This document shows, piece by piece, positions 36,284-45,691 of a stretch of 64,000 nucleotides of DNA. The stretch covers positions 124,001 through 188,000 of the forward strand of contig CACJNI010000001.1 of assembly GCA_902594705.1 (NCBI GenBank), in the 5' to 3' direction. The notes under the pieces are model-generated. The model was not told where the DNA came from and did no database searches. It saw nothing but the letters and a program-made list of their open reading frames with translations. The position numbers and the translations under genes were made by a program. Positions within the stretch are counted from its first letter, which is position 1. Every line of letters begins with the position of its first letter. Source of the DNA: an uncultured Pelagibacteraceae bacterium. Its GTDB lineage: Bacteria; Pseudomonadota; Alphaproteobacteria; Pelagibacterales; Pelagibacteraceae.

Positions 36284-37134
36284 TGAATGAACAAAATTAT
36301 TTGTCGATATACGCTAAATCTTTTAATTGGGCAGGTTTCTTTTTACCAAAACAAGTCTACTCTGATTGCTCTAATTTGTACGATTTTTGCAGATACATAG
36401 ACAATATAGCAGATGAAAAAGGTGATCTTGATACGAAATTAAAAAATTTCAATACTTTCAAAGAAGATTTCAAATTAAAAAATGAAAATAACCAAATAAT
36501 TAAAAATATGTGGGCTTTAATAAATAAATTTGGAATATCACAAAAAATAATTGATGATTTATTCGATGGCGTCGAGGCCGATATAAAATCAAAAGTAGAA
36601 ATCAACACTGACAAAGATCTATATGTTTATTCATATAGAGTGGCTGGAACAGTTGGATTAATGATGGCAAAAATTTTAAATGTCAAAGAAAGATCAGCAC
36701 TTTTAGGAGCGATTGACTTAGGTATTGCAATGCAATTAACTAATATTTCAAGAGATGTTATTGAAGATGAAAGCAATAATAGGTTTTATATAAAAAAGAA
36801 TTTTGATGAAATTAAAAGAATTCTAAAAATCGCTGACAAATTTTATAATAATTCTTTTATATCAATTAAAAAAATTCCATTTTTTTTAAGATTTTCGATT
36901 TTGGTTGCAAGACGAGTATACAGACAAATTGGAAATGAAATCTTAAAAAAAGGAAACTTAGAAAATTATAATAAATCAGGAAAAATTTATGTAAACAATT
37001 TGGGAAAAGTCTTACATACAGTGCTATCTATTGGTGATTTAATTAAATTATATTTTGTAAAAGAGGATAAAAAACTTACAATAAAAGAGCATGAGATAAT
37101 AATGCAAGATATCGAGTATAATGAAAGATTTTGA
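36283..37134 (+). CDS. crtB: Phytoene synthase
   Basis: Condenses two GGPP into phytoene. The 283 residues belong to the squalene/phytoene synthase family: aspartate-rich DFCRYIDNIADEK near residue 30 (first DxxxD), the YSYRVAGTVGLMM segment, and LGIAMQLTNISRDVIEDE (second DxxxD) near 145. Overlaps crtI by 1 nt and crtY by 14 nt, so the operon is translationally coupled. No GGPP synthase (crtE) gene is in the cassette or the window. Confidence 0.95.
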   Translation: MNEQNYLSIYAKSFNWAGFFLPKQVYSDCSNLYDFCRYIDNIADEKGDLDTKLKNFNTFKEDFKLKNENNQIIKNMWALINKFGISQKIIDDLFDGVEADIKSKVEINTDKDLYVYSYRVAGTVGLMMAKILNVKERSALLGAIDLGIAMQLTNISRDVIEDESNNRFYIKKNFDEIKRILKIADKFYNNSFISIKKIPFFLRFSILVARRVYRQIGNEILKKGNLENYNKSGKIYVNNLGKVLHTVLSIGDLIKLYFVKEDKKLTIKEHEIIMQDIEYNERF

Positions 37135-38188
37135 TTACATAATTATTGGAGGTGGCTGTGCAGGTTTAACATTGGCTTATGAGTTAGAGTATCACGATAA
37201 ACTTAAAAATAAGACTTTAGCAATTATTGAAAAAAGAGATGAATATAAAAGAGATAAAACTTGGTCATATTGGAAAACTGTACCTCACAAGTTTGATGAC
37301 TGTGTAAAAAAAAGATGGAAAGATTATACAATCAATTTTAAAGGAAATGTTGAATATAAAGATTGTAAAGAAACTCCTTACGAAAGTATTGATAGTGGAC
37401 TATTCTACAAAAAAATTTTAAATAAAATCAATAAAAATCCTAATATTCAATTCTTTAAAGATATTAGTGAAGTAAATACAGAAAACGCAATTTTATTTAA
37501 CAGTCTGCCAAATCTTGAGAATAAAGATTCTAATTTATGGCAACACTTTCAAGGTGTTGAGATTGAAACCGAAAAAGATTTTTTTGATGATCAAATAATG
37601 AATTTAATGGACTTTGATTGTGATCAAAAAAAAAGTGTTCATTTTTTCTATACACTACCCTATTCAAAAAAATCAGCTTTAATCGAAACTACGTGGCTTT
37701 CAAAAATGAAAGATGATAGTGAAAAAGATTATGATAAACAAATTACTGATTACATCGAAAACACTCTAAAATTAAAAAAATATAAAATTAATTATAAAGA
37801 AGTTGGGGCCATACCATTATTTTATCCAAAATTTAAAAACGATAAAAATACGATTAATATTGGAACTGCTGGAGGTATGACGCGTTTAAGTACTGGCTAT
37901 ACTTTCCTAAATATTCAAGAACAAGCAGAATATATTACCCAAAACATTGATAAAATAACCCAAACTAGAGCTTTCAGTATAAAAAGTAAGTATAAGTTTT
38001 TAGATAATGTTTTTTTGAAAGTCCTAGCTGAAAAGCCAGAGATCATGCCAAATATTTTCTTCAAAATGTTTAAAAGCAAGTCAAAAACAGTAATAAATTT
38101 CCTCTCCAATAAAAGTAATATTTTTGAGGACTTATCCATTATATTAAAGATGCCAAAATGGATTTTTATTAAAGCTGTATTTAAATAA
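37121..38188 (+). CDS. crtY: Lycopene beta-cyclase (CrtY type)
   Basis: Cyclises both ends of lycopene to beta-carotene. The 355 residues begin with the dinucleotide-binding fold DYIIIGGGCAGLTLAYELE, followed by DKTWSYW (the family's conserved W-rich segment), HFFYTLPYSKKSALIETTWLS and a late GTAGGMTRLSTGYTF loop. All fit the CrtY family of flavin-dependent cyclases. It overlaps crtB by 14 nt and blh by 1 nt. Confidence 0.94.
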   Translation: MKDFDYIIIGGGCAGLTLAYELEYHDKLKNKTLAIIEKRDEYKRDKTWSYWKTVPHKFDDCVKKRWKDYTINFKGNVEYKDCKETPYESIDSGLFYKKILNKINKNPNIQFFKDISEVNTENAILFNSLPNLENKDSNLWQHFQGVEIETEKDFFDDQIMNLMDFDCDQKKSVHFFYTLPYSKKSALIETTWLSKMKDDSEKDYDKQITDYIENTLKLKKYKINYKEVGAIPLFYPKFKNDKNTINIGTAGGMTRLSTGYTFLNIQEQAEYITQNIDKITQTRAFSIKSKYKFLDNVFLKVLAEKPEIMPNIFFKMFKSKSKTVINFLSNKSNIFEDLSIILKMPKWIFIKAVFK

Positions 38189-39081
38189 TGATCAACAAAA
38201 TAAATTTTTTTCATTCTATTATTTTTTTTAATATCTGTATTTTTTTTTCTGCCTTTGAGGTATTAAGAGATAATTCGTTTATACTTTTTAGTTTTTTTTT
38301 AATTCTTACAATTGGTATCTCTCACGGTGCGCTGGATCATGAAAAAGGTAAAAAACTTTTAAAAATTTATAAAATTAAAAATACAGAAGTGTTCTATATA
38401 ACTTATATAGGTATTGCTATTTTTGTTATTTTAATTTGGATTTTAAGTCCAATATTGTTGCTTTCGCTTTTTTTAATAGTTGCAGCATATCATTTTGGCA
38501 AAGAGGATAGTGACTTTATCGAAACAAAAAATGCTAATTTTTTAGAAATTTTTTATTTCATTAAAGGATCATTAGTTATTTCAGCACCCTTACTGTTTCA
38601 CAAAACTGAGACAATCGAAATTTTTAAAATGTTAAATTTTTCATTAGACGAAAATATTGTGGCTAATAATTTTTTAATACCTTTAGTTATATTATCAGTG
38701 CTAAGTAATTTTCTTATATATAGAGGTAATAATAATGATTTAAGATCAATTCTTTTTTTAGATAGTTTTTCAATAATTATTTTAAACTATTTTTTTAACC
38801 CTATATTGGCTTTCACAATTTATTTCTGCTTTCTTCATTCTATAAGACACTCACTAAGTTTAATTAGTGAAATAAATAAAAATTTGATGAAAGGATTTCC
38901 TATTTTTTTACGAAAAATTATTCCACTTACAGTAATCACAGCAATAATGTATTTAATAGTTTTTTATTTTATTTCAGAAAAATTTGGTATAGATGAAAGT
39001 ATTATTAAAATAATATTTGTTGGATTGGCTTCATTGACCTTCCCTCATATTTTACTTGAATTCATGGTAGAAAAAAAATGA
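38188..39081 (+). CDS. blh: Beta-carotene 15,15'-dioxygenase, Brp/Blh family (retinal-forming)
   Basis: Integral membrane enzyme of 297 residues that cleaves beta-carotene into two retinals. It has about eight hydrophobic helices and the conserved metal-binding histidines of the family: H46 and H51 (ISHGALDH), H102 (AYHFGKED), and H217 and H221 (FLHSIRH); a late FPHILLE adds another. In marine bacteria this gene accompanies proteorhodopsin, whose chromophore is retinal. No opsin is encoded in this window, so it must lie elsewhere. It ends in an ATGA overlap with ispH. Confidence 0.95.
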   Translation: MINKINFFHSIIFFNICIFFSAFEVLRDNSFILFSFFLILTIGISHGALDHEKGKKLLKIYKIKNTEVFYITYIGIAIFVILIWILSPILLLSLFLIVAAYHFGKEDSDFIETKNANFLEIFYFIKGSLVISAPLLFHKTETIEIFKMLNFSLDENIVANNFLIPLVILSVLSNFLIYRGNNNDLRSILFLDSFSIIILNYFFNPILAFTIYFCFLHSIRHSLSLISEINKNLMKGFPIFLRKIIPLTVITAIMYLIVFYFISEKFGIDESIIKIIFVGLASLTFPHILLEFMVEKK

Positions 39082-40022
39082 GTAACAAAAATTTAAAAAT
39101 TTATTTAGCTGCACCAAGAGGATTTTGTGCAGGCGTTGATAGAGCTATTGAAATTGTAAAAAAGAGTATAGATAAATTTGGTGCTCCAGTTTATGTGAGA
39201 CACGAAATTGTACATAACAAACATGTTGTAGAAAGTTTAAAAAAGATAGGAGCGATATTTGTTGAAGAATTAGATGAAATCAAAGATAAGTCTAGACCAG
39301 TTATATTCTCAGCACATGGGGTTCCAAAATCTGTTCCAGAGGAAGCTTCTAATTTAAATATGATGTTTGTAGATGCAACGTGTCCTCTAGTATCTAAAGT
39401 TCATAGAGAAGCAGAAAACTTAAATAAACAAGGACATCATATATTATTAATAGGTCACAAAAACCATCCAGAGGTTATTGGGACTATGGGTCAATTGCCA
39501 GAAGGTTCAATAGATTTAATAGAAAATATTGAGGATGCAAATAAGTATGAAAATGTCTCAAAAAAACATCTATCTTTCATAACTCAAACAACGCTCTCTG
39601 TAGATGATACCAAAGATATTATTGTAGCTCTAAAATCTAAATTCCCAGATATTAAAGAGCCTAAAAAAGATGACATATGTTATGCAACAACAAATAGACA
39701 ATCAGCAGTTAAAGAAATAGCAGATAAATGTGATATGTTTTTTGTAATTGGAAGTAGGAATTCATCTAACTCGGTAAGATTAGTTGAGGTTGCTAAAAAC
39801 TCTGGTTGTAGTTCTGCTGAGTTAATACACTCAGAAAGCCCAGTGCCTATAGATAAAATTAAAGGATGTAATACGATTGGAATTTCATCAGGTGCCTCAG
39901 CACCAGAGATACTTGTTGAAAAATTTATAACAGAGTTAAAAGATCAATTTACAGTCAACATAGAAGAAGTAGAAATAATAAAAGAAAATATTACTTTTAA
40001 AATTCCTGGAAAATTAAATTAA
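39078..40022 (+). CDS. ispH: 4-hydroxy-3-methylbut-2-enyl diphosphate reductase
   Basis: 4Fe-4S enzyme for the last MEP step, giving IPP and DMAPP. The 314 residues have the three cluster cysteines in PRGFCAGVDRAIEI (C15), DATCPLVSKVH and GCNTIGISSGASAP region with the SxN-type site (SRNSSNS), plus HEIVHNKHVVE and FSAHGVPKSV with the catalytic-site histidines. Directly downstream of the carotenoid cassette (4-nt overlap), so precursor supply and retinal synthesis may share a transcript. Confidence 0.97.
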   Translation: MSNKNLKIYLAAPRGFCAGVDRAIEIVKKSIDKFGAPVYVRHEIVHNKHVVESLKKIGAIFVEELDEIKDKSRPVIFSAHGVPKSVPEEASNLNMMFVDATCPLVSKVHREAENLNKQGHHILLIGHKNHPEVIGTMGQLPEGSIDLIENIEDANKYENVSKKHLSFITQTTLSVDDTKDIIVALKSKFPDIKEPKKDDICYATTNRQSAVKEIADKCDMFFVIGSRNSSNSVRLVEVAKNSGCSSAELIHSESPVPIDKIKGCNTIGISSGASAPEILVEKFITELKDQFTVNIEEVEIIKENITFKIPGKLN

Positions 40023-40987
40023 TGGCAGTTTATACTAAAATTAATAATAAGCAGATCAAATTTATCGAGAAGAAATATAATATTGGAAAAATAGACAAAT
40101 ATTCAGGTATAAAAAAAGGTATCGAAAATACCAACTTCCTTTTGAAGACAAAGAAAAATAAATATATTTTAACTATTTACGAAAAAAGAGTTCAGAAAAA
40201 AGATCTTCCATTTTTTGTAAATCTTATGTCTGGTCTCTCTAGATTAAAAGTAAAATGTCCAGTTCCTATAAAAGACAAAAAAGGTAAATATTTATTTAAT
40301 TTAAAAAATAAAAAAGCTTGTATTGTCAGTTTCTTAGAAGGAAAAGATAAAGATCAACTTAATAGTAAAGATTGTTTTATAGTTGGAAAAAATGCAGCAC
40401 TACTTCATGAGGCTTCAAAAAAATTAAAATTATATAGAAAAAACTCTCTATCGATTAATTCATGGGGATCAATTCTGAATAAAATAGATAATAAAATTAA
40501 TAAATTGTCAAAAAACTTAAAAGATTTAATGAAAGATGATTTGAGAGATCTCAAAAAAAAATGGCCAAAAAAAATGCCAAATGGAATAATTCATAGCGAT
40601 CTTTTTATTGATAATATTTTTTTCAATAAAGGCAAATTTCATGGATTTATAGACTTTTACTTTTCAGCTAATGATTTCCTGTCTTATGAATTAGCAACTT
40701 GCATTAATGCTTTATGCTTTAGGAAGAAAAATAGAAAATTTGTATTAGATAAAAATAGATCCTCAAATTTATTAAAAGGCTACCAATCTATTAGAAAATT
40801 AAGTGAAATTGAAAAAAAAAATTTAAATACTTTGTGCAGAGGATCAGCTTTAAGATATCTTTTAACTAGATCTTATGATTATTTAAATACTCCCAAACAA
40901 GCTATTATTAAAATTAAAGATCCAAAGGAATATATAGATAAGTTAAATTTTCATAGAAATCTAAGTTCATTTAAGGATTATTCTTAA
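40022..40987 (+). CDS. thrB: Homoserine kinase (ThrB, aminoglycoside-phosphotransferase fold)
   Basis: Phosphorylates homoserine for threonine synthesis. The 321 residues belong to the APH-fold ThrB type used by many alphaproteobacteria rather than the GHMP type. Key parts are GIENTNFLLKTKKNKYILTIYEKR (split) with the ATP-binding Lys, NGIIHSDLFIDNIFF with the catalytic HxDxxxxN, and HGFIDFYFS with the metal-binding Asp. The ispH-thrB-rnhA chain is linked by 1-nt overlaps. thrC is close by on the other strand. Confidence 0.93.
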   Translation: MAVYTKINNKQIKFIEKKYNIGKIDKYSGIKKGIENTNFLLKTKKNKYILTIYEKRVQKKDLPFFVNLMSGLSRLKVKCPVPIKDKKGKYLFNLKNKKACIVSFLEGKDKDQLNSKDCFIVGKNAALLHEASKKLKLYRKNSLSINSWGSILNKIDNKINKLSKNLKDLMKDDLRDLKKKWPKKMPNGIIHSDLFIDNIFFNKGKFHGFIDFYFSANDFLSYELATCINALCFRKKNRKFVLDKNRSSNLLKGYQSIRKLSEIEKKNLNTLCRGSALRYLLTRSYDYLNTPKQAIIKIKDPKEYIDKLNFHRNLSSFKDYS

Positions 40988-41412
40988 TGATTAAAATCTA
41001 TACAGATGGTTCTTGCATTGGAAATCCAGGAAATGGTGGTTGGGCTGCAATTATTATTGATAATGGAAAGAAAACTCAAATTAAAGGAAGCAAAAAAGAA
41101 ACAACAAACAATCAAATGGAATTACTTGCTCCGATTAAAGCTTTAAAAAAAATTCCAAAAGGAAGCAAGGTTCAAATATTTACAGATTCTAAGTATGTAA
41201 AATCTGGAATAACTGAATGGATACATAATTGGAAAAAAAATGGTTGGAAAACAGCGAATAAAAAAGAAGTTAAGAATAAAGAACTTTGGACTGAATTAGA
41301 TAATCTATCAAATACTTTTGAAATTAAATGGAGCTGGGTAAAGGCACATTCAACTGATAAACTTAATAACGAGGTTGATCTACTCGCTAGATCGACAGCA
41401 GATATATTATAA
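40987..41412 (+). CDS. rnhA: Ribonuclease HI
   Basis: Degrades the RNA of RNA-DNA hybrids. The 141 residues have the D-E-D-D active site: D6 in IYTDGSCIGNPGNGGWAAI (split), E in NNQMELLAPIKAL, D in IFTDSKYVKSGI and D in NNEVDLLARSTA, plus the basic WIHNWKKNGWKT handle. Overlaps thrB and the next gene by 1 nt each. Confidence 0.97.
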   Translation: MIKIYTDGSCIGNPGNGGWAAIIIDNGKKTQIKGSKKETTNNQMELLAPIKALKKIPKGSKVQIFTDSKYVKSGITEWIHNWKKNGWKTANKKEVKNKELWTELDNLSNTFEIKWSWVKAHSTDKLNNEVDLLARSTADIL

Positions 41413-41798
41413 TGCGATTATTATTTTCATTTTTTATTATACTGCTCATGAATTTTAATGCTAATTCATCTGAATATGAATGGTATAAAATAATAACAAC
41501 AAAAGAAGGAAATATTTTCTTTGTTGATAAGAATTCAATTAAAAAAGAAGGCGATATTGTTTTTTTTACAAAATTACATGAATATTCAGGGGTTAATAAA
41601 TTTGGGGAAAAATCAAGTATTATCCATCATAAAGCAGACTGTAAAAAAATGAGATTAAAATACCTTAAAGACTTTTACTTCAAGTTATCAATGGGTAGTG
41701 GTGAGCCATCATTTATTGGTGAGGAGGATTCTGATTGGATTACAATTAGAGACAAAAGTATATCAAGTGATTTAGTAAAATTTGTATGTAATTATTAA
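41412..41798 (+). CDS. Small secreted protein, surface-adhesin-E-like domain; function unknown
   Basis: 128 residues with a signal peptide (1-19, ending NANSS), so exported. The mature part begins YEWYKIITTKEGNIFFVDKNSIKK and has alternating strands with two cysteines (ADCKKMR and FVCNY at the end) that could pair. The layout, a W-Y start, D-x-x-S strand and Cys near both ends, resembles the small surface-adhesin protein E domain seen in many proteobacteria. It follows rnhA by a 1-nt overlap and is convergent with the peroxiredoxin gene 32 nt away. Function cannot be assigned. Confidence 0.72.
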   Translation: MRLLFSFFIILLMNFNANSSEYEWYKIITTKEGNIFFVDKNSIKKEGDIVFFTKLHEYSGVNKFGEKSSIIHHKADCKKMRLKYLKDFYFKLSMGSGEPSFIGEEDSDWITIRDKSISSDLVKFVCNY

Positions 41799-41830
41799 AT
41801 TATAGCAATGTAACTTAAATAAACATCTAA

Positions 41831-42316
41831 TTATAATAAATCTAAAACACCCTCTGCTGAAGATAAACCGCATTGTTTAGTCTCTTTCTCAACTTGAATA
41901 TTAACTACTTCTAAGTTTTGAATAACCATCGCATAACGATTTGAACGAATACCCATTCCTTTTGAATTTCTATCTACTTCAGCACCGATGGCTTTTGTAA
42001 ATAATAGATACGGATCTGATAACATTGTAATTTTTCCAGCTGCATTGTTTGCTTCTCTCCAAGCATTCATAACAAAAGGATCATTCACAGATAAACAAAA
42101 TATATTATCTATTCCTTTGGCTTTTATTTTATCGGCATTAGCTACATATCCAGGAAGATGGAGTTTTGAACAAGTAGAAGTAAAGGCACCAGGCAATCCA
42201 AATAAAACAATTTTACCTTTTCCTAATATATCTCTAATTTTACTAGTTTGTGGTTCGCCATCTGCTAAATGAAAAATTTCTATATCTGGGATTTGATCTT
42301 TTATTTTTAATTTCAT
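41831..42316 (-). CDS. Peroxiredoxin, Prx5 type
   Basis: Thiol peroxidase of 161 residues reducing hydrogen peroxide and organic hydroperoxides. The peroxidatic cysteine is C49 in GLPGAFTSTCSKLHLPGY, where the usual PxxxTxxC motif is complete. The candidate resolving cysteine is C149 (KQCGLSSAEGVL), in the C-terminal position expected for atypical 2-Cys Prx5. No fused glutaredoxin domain. The start overlaps the thrC stop by 4 nt, making it the last gene of the cox-surf1-thrC run; removing peroxide next to respiratory genes would make sense but is inference. Confidence 0.93.
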   Translation of the reverse strand: MKLKIKDQIPDIEIFHLADGEPQTSKIRDILGKGKIVLFGLPGAFTSTCSKLHLPGYVANADKIKAKGIDNIFCLSVNDPFVMNAWREANNAAGKITMLSDPYLLFTKAIGAEVDRNSKGMGIRSNRYAMVIQNLEVVNIQVEKETKQCGLSSAEGVLDLL

Positions 42317-43686
42317 ATTGAGTTTATTACGTATTCTTTAACTTTATTTATATCATTTGAAATAACCTCAAATTTTTCCTCTCTATCATAAACATATTTA
42401 AGACTATCTGGTAATTCTTCAGTTTTTGATATTGCATCTTCTATTGCTTTTGGAAATTTACAGGGGTGTGCTGTTGATAAAACAACACAATTTTGCTCTA
42501 ACCCAAGTTTTTTTGCAGCACCTATTCCAACTGCAGTATGTGGGTCAACTACAACTTTATATTCTTTATTTATATCTTTTATCATTTGGATGGTTTCATT
42601 TTCATCTAACATTTGAGATGTAAAATTCTTTTTTATTTCATTTAAATCATTATTATCGATTTGATAAGTATTATTTTTTATTTTACTCATCACATCTTTT
42701 GTAACATCTGAATTGCAGTCTTTGACATCGTACAAAAGTCTCTCAAAGTTACTTGCTATCTGGATATCCATACTAGGAGTATTTGTTTCCTCAACTTTCT
42801 TTTGAGTATAATCTCCACCAGAAATTGCCCTATGAAGAATGTCATTTTTGTTTGTAGCTACAATAAGTTTATCAATTGGAAGACCGAGTTTCTTCGCTAA
42901 ATAACCAGCATAAATATCTCCAAAATTTCCAGTCGGAACAGAAAAAGACAAAGGCTGTCCATTACCTATTTTAAAATAAGCATAAAAATAATAAACAGCT
43001 TGAGCAACAATTCTTGCCCAATTAATCGAATTAACACCTGACATATTTATTGAGCTAGAAAATTTTTCATCATTAAACATTGCTTTAACTAAGTTTTGAC
43101 AGTCATCAAAATTTCCCTCAATAGCAATATTAAATACATTTTTTTCTTCATGGATTGTCATCAGTCTTCTTTGCACTGGTGAAATTCTATTATTTGGATG
43201 TAATACAAAAACATTTAAATTCTTTTTGCCTTTTAAAGCATCAATAGCAGCTGCACCTGTGTCTCCTGATGTTGCTACAATAATATTAATTTTTTTTTGC
43301 TCATTTCCTAATTGATATTGATAGAAATTTCCTATTAGTTGCATTGCAATATCTTTAAAAGCAAGAGTTGGGCCATGATAGAGTTCTAAGACTTTTAAAT
43401 TTCCTAAATCAGAGATTTTTACAACATCTTCTGCTCTAAAATTTGAGTAAGATTTTGATACTGTAGAAATTAACTCTTCCTTAGTCATAAAATCGCCGAT
43501 AAATGGGAAAATTATTTCGGCTGCTAATTCATTGTAATTAAGACTACTTAGTTTGTTTAGTTCATCTTTACTAAATGGTTTAATTGACTTTGGCACAAAA
43601 AGGCCTCCATCATCAGCTAAGCCTTTCAGAAATACGTTTTTAAATGAAAAATGATCTGAATTATTTCTAGTGCTTATATATTCCAT
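42313..43686 (-). CDS. thrC: Threonine synthase
   Basis: PLP enzyme converting O-phosphohomoserine to threonine. The 457 residues begin MEYISTRNNSD, as in other ThrC, and show LADDGGLFVPKSI, HGPTLAFKDIAMQLIG with the PLP lysine, VATSGDTGAAAI (phosphate loop) and PTGNFGDIYAGYLA. Shares one base with the surf1 stop. Together with thrB at 40 kb it covers the last two steps to threonine. Confidence 0.97.
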   Translation of the reverse strand: MEYISTRNNSDHFSFKNVFLKGLADDGGLFVPKSIKPFSKDELNKLSSLNYNELAAEIIFPFIGDFMTKEELISTVSKSYSNFRAEDVVKISDLGNLKVLELYHGPTLAFKDIAMQLIGNFYQYQLGNEQKKINIIVATSGDTGAAAIDALKGKKNLNVFVLHPNNRISPVQRRLMTIHEEKNVFNIAIEGNFDDCQNLVKAMFNDEKFSSSINMSGVNSINWARIVAQAVYYFYAYFKIGNGQPLSFSVPTGNFGDIYAGYLAKKLGLPIDKLIVATNKNDILHRAISGGDYTQKKVEETNTPSMDIQIASNFERLLYDVKDCNSDVTKDVMSKIKNNTYQIDNNDLNEIKKNFTSQMLDENETIQMIKDINKEYKVVVDPHTAVGIGAAKKLGLEQNCVVLSTAHPCKFPKAIEDAISKTEELPDSLKYVYDREEKFEVISNDINKVKEYVINSI

Positions 43687-44339
43687 CAGTAATTTTTTTT
43701 TCTAAAATATAAATATATTAAAAAAATGGAAACAGCTAATGAAAACCATGTTAAAGCATACTTTAAGTGGTTGTTTGAAATATTGGCTCCAATTTGTTTT
43801 GACTGAGGATAAATTCCTTCCTGCTTGCTAATATTGTTGATAATGAATGGAGAAAATTCTTTACCTGTATAGGTCAATAAATCTTCATCTTTAAGCGTGA
43901 ACCAATAATTCTTATTTACGTCATTATCTGGCTTGAAATAATTAAATTTGCTTTTTAATTTTAAAACTCCCTCAAATTTACTTTCATTTGAAACATATTT
44001 TTTAGATTTAAGGTCTCTTGGAACCCAACCCCGATTTATTAAATAGCTTCTATTGTTAATACTAACTGGATTTACAATGTCAAATCCTGGCTCTCCTTTT
44101 TCATTTAAAGAATATAAATAAATTATTTTTGAATTATCTAATATTCCCTCAAATTTGATTTTTTTAAAGTTAATTGGATTACTTCCATTAAATTCTACTG
44201 GATCACTTTTTAAAGATTGGTCGATTGAATTTATTAAATCAAGCTTCCAATTTAGTCTAACTATTTGCCAAGTACCTAATGCCAAAAAAACTAAAATAAA
44301 AAAGTATACAAAGATTGAAAAAGATAGCTTATTTTTCAA
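43686..44339 (-). CDS. SURF1-family cytochrome oxidase assembly protein
   Basis: 217 residues with two membrane helices (about 7-25 and 195-212) around a periplasmic domain. The family features LGTWQIVRLNWKLDLI, GEPGFDIVNPV, YLINRGWVPRD and the end NNHLKYALTWFSLAVSIF (split) are all present. In Paracoccus and Rhodobacter, Surf1 proteins deliver heme a to subunit I. It follows coxC by 6 nt and precedes thrC by a 1-nt overlap. Confidence 0.92.
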   Translation of the reverse strand: MKNKLSFSIFVYFFILVFLALGTWQIVRLNWKLDLINSIDQSLKSDPVEFNGSNPINFKKIKFEGILDNSKIIYLYSLNEKGEPGFDIVNPVSINNRSYLINRGWVPRDLKSKKYVSNESKFEGVLKLKSKFNYFKPDNDVNKNYWFTLKDEDLLTYTGKEFSPFIINNISKQEGIYPQSKQIGANISNNHLKYALTWFSLAVSIFLIYLYFRKKNY

Positions 44340-44345
44340 GAACTA

Positions 44346-45137
44346 TTAACTTCCCCAAATGTAAATAGCTGCAAATAGGAACAACCAGACAACGTCAACA
44401 AAGTGCCAGTACCAAGCAGCGGCCTCGAAACCAAAGTGATGTTCTTTAGTAAAATGTCCTAATTTACCTCTCCATAAACAAACTGCTAAGAAAATAGTCC
44501 CAACTAAAACGTGGAAACCATGAAACCCTGTGGCCATATAGAATGTAGCTCCATAAATGTGACCTGAAAAACTAAATGTAGCGTGTTGGTATTCGTATAT
44601 TTGCAATAACGTAAAAAATGCTCCTAAAATTACTGTACAGATCAGACCATTTATAAATCCTTTTCTATCATCCTCTAATAAAGAATGGTGTGCCCAAGTT
44701 ACTGTTGTACCAGATAAAAGTAGAACAAGAGTATTTATAAGTGGGATGTCCCATGGATCAAAAGTTTCAATATCTTTTGGTGGCCATACATTTCCCATGA
44801 ATTCATTTGGAAACAAACTTGCATCAAAGTATGCCCAAAACCATGCAACAAAAAACATTACCTCAGAAGCAATAAATAATGTCATTCCATATCTATGATG
44901 AATTTGAACAACAGGTGTATGATGACCTTTGTGCTCAGCTTCGATCACAACATCCCTGAACCACATAAAGGCACAATAAATTATAAGTAAAAAACCTAAA
45001 ACCATTGCCCACATAACTTTACTGTGAAAATAATAAACAGATCCAACTGCTGTAACTAGTGTTGCTATAGATGTAGCTAAAGGCCAAGGACTAGGGTCAA
45101 CTAAATGATAATCATGTTTTTGACCTGATGCAGACAT
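44346..45137 (-). CDS. coxC: Cytochrome c oxidase subunit III
   Basis: 263-residue membrane subunit of the aa3-type oxidase with seven helices. Conserved parts include HDYHLVDPSPWPL, RDVVIEAEHKGHHTP, RYGMTLFIASEVMFFVAWFWAYF (split), the GTTVTWAHHSLL segment, and GFHGFHVLVGTIFL, with the C-terminal WYWHFVDVVWLFLFAAIYIWG split. Also known as ctaE. It is separated from ctaG by 5 nt. Confidence 0.98.
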   Translation of the reverse strand: MSASGQKHDYHLVDPSPWPLATSIATLVTAVGSVYYFHSKVMWAMVLGFLLIIYCAFMWFRDVVIEAEHKGHHTPVVQIHHRYGMTLFIASEVMFFVAWFWAYFDASLFPNEFMGNVWPPKDIETFDPWDIPLINTLVLLLSGTTVTWAHHSLLEDDRKGFINGLICTVILGAFFTLLQIYEYQHATFSFSGHIYGATFYMATGFHGFHVLVGTIFLAVCLWRGKLGHFTKEHHFGFEAAAWYWHFVDVVWLFLFAAIYIWGS

Positions 45138-45142
45138 TTATT

Positions 45143-45691
45143 TTAACTCTCTTTTTTTTCGTTTTTATAATATTCAGATGAGAAAAAAGTATATGACATA
45201 GTAACATCTTCAACTCTAGATGTTTTTGGATCATTTACTAATTCTGGATCTAGGTAAAAAACCAGGGTGTAACTTGCCTTTTCCCCCGGATCTAATGTTT
45301 GTTTTTCAAAGCAAAAACAGCCTAATTTATTAAAATATGCTCCAAATGATGATGGAGAAACATTATATGTAGCTACAGCAGATGAAATTTCATCTCCTGT
45401 GTTTTCCACTTCAAATTTAATTCTGTATACCTTGCCTGGCTGAACATCCATTGTTTTTTGATCAACATCAAAATTCCAATCAAGAGCACTGTTAACGTTG
45501 GTATCTAATCTTACATTTATTTTTTTATCTAAGACTATATTAGGAGCTTCTTTCGATATTTGTGTAGTTCCACCAAAGCCAGTTACTCTACAAAATAAAT
45601 CATACAAAGGCACAGCTGCAAAAGACAATCCCAACATAAAGACAAAAATTCCTGCTAGAATTAGTGGAGTTAAAGTATTTTTTTTAATCAT
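45143..45691 (-). CDS. ctaG: Cytochrome c oxidase assembly protein CtaG/Cox11
   Basis: Copper chaperone for the CuB site of subunit I. The 182 residues have one N-terminal membrane helix (10-30, including FAAVPLYDLFCRVTGFGG, the family mark), a periplasmic immunoglobulin-like domain and the copper-binding CFCF in LGCFCFEKQTLDPGE near residue 122. Its ATG overlaps the stop of the 41-codon upstream gene (ATGA). Confidence 0.96.
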   Translation of the reverse strand: MIKKNTLTPLILAGIFVFMLGLSFAAVPLYDLFCRVTGFGGTTQISKEAPNIVLDKKINVRLDTNVNSALDWNFDVDQKTMDVQPGKVYRIKFEVENTGDEISSAVATYNVSPSSFGAYFNKLGCFCFEKQTLDPGEKASYTLVFYLDPELVNDPKTSRVEDVTMSYTFFSSEYYKNEKKES

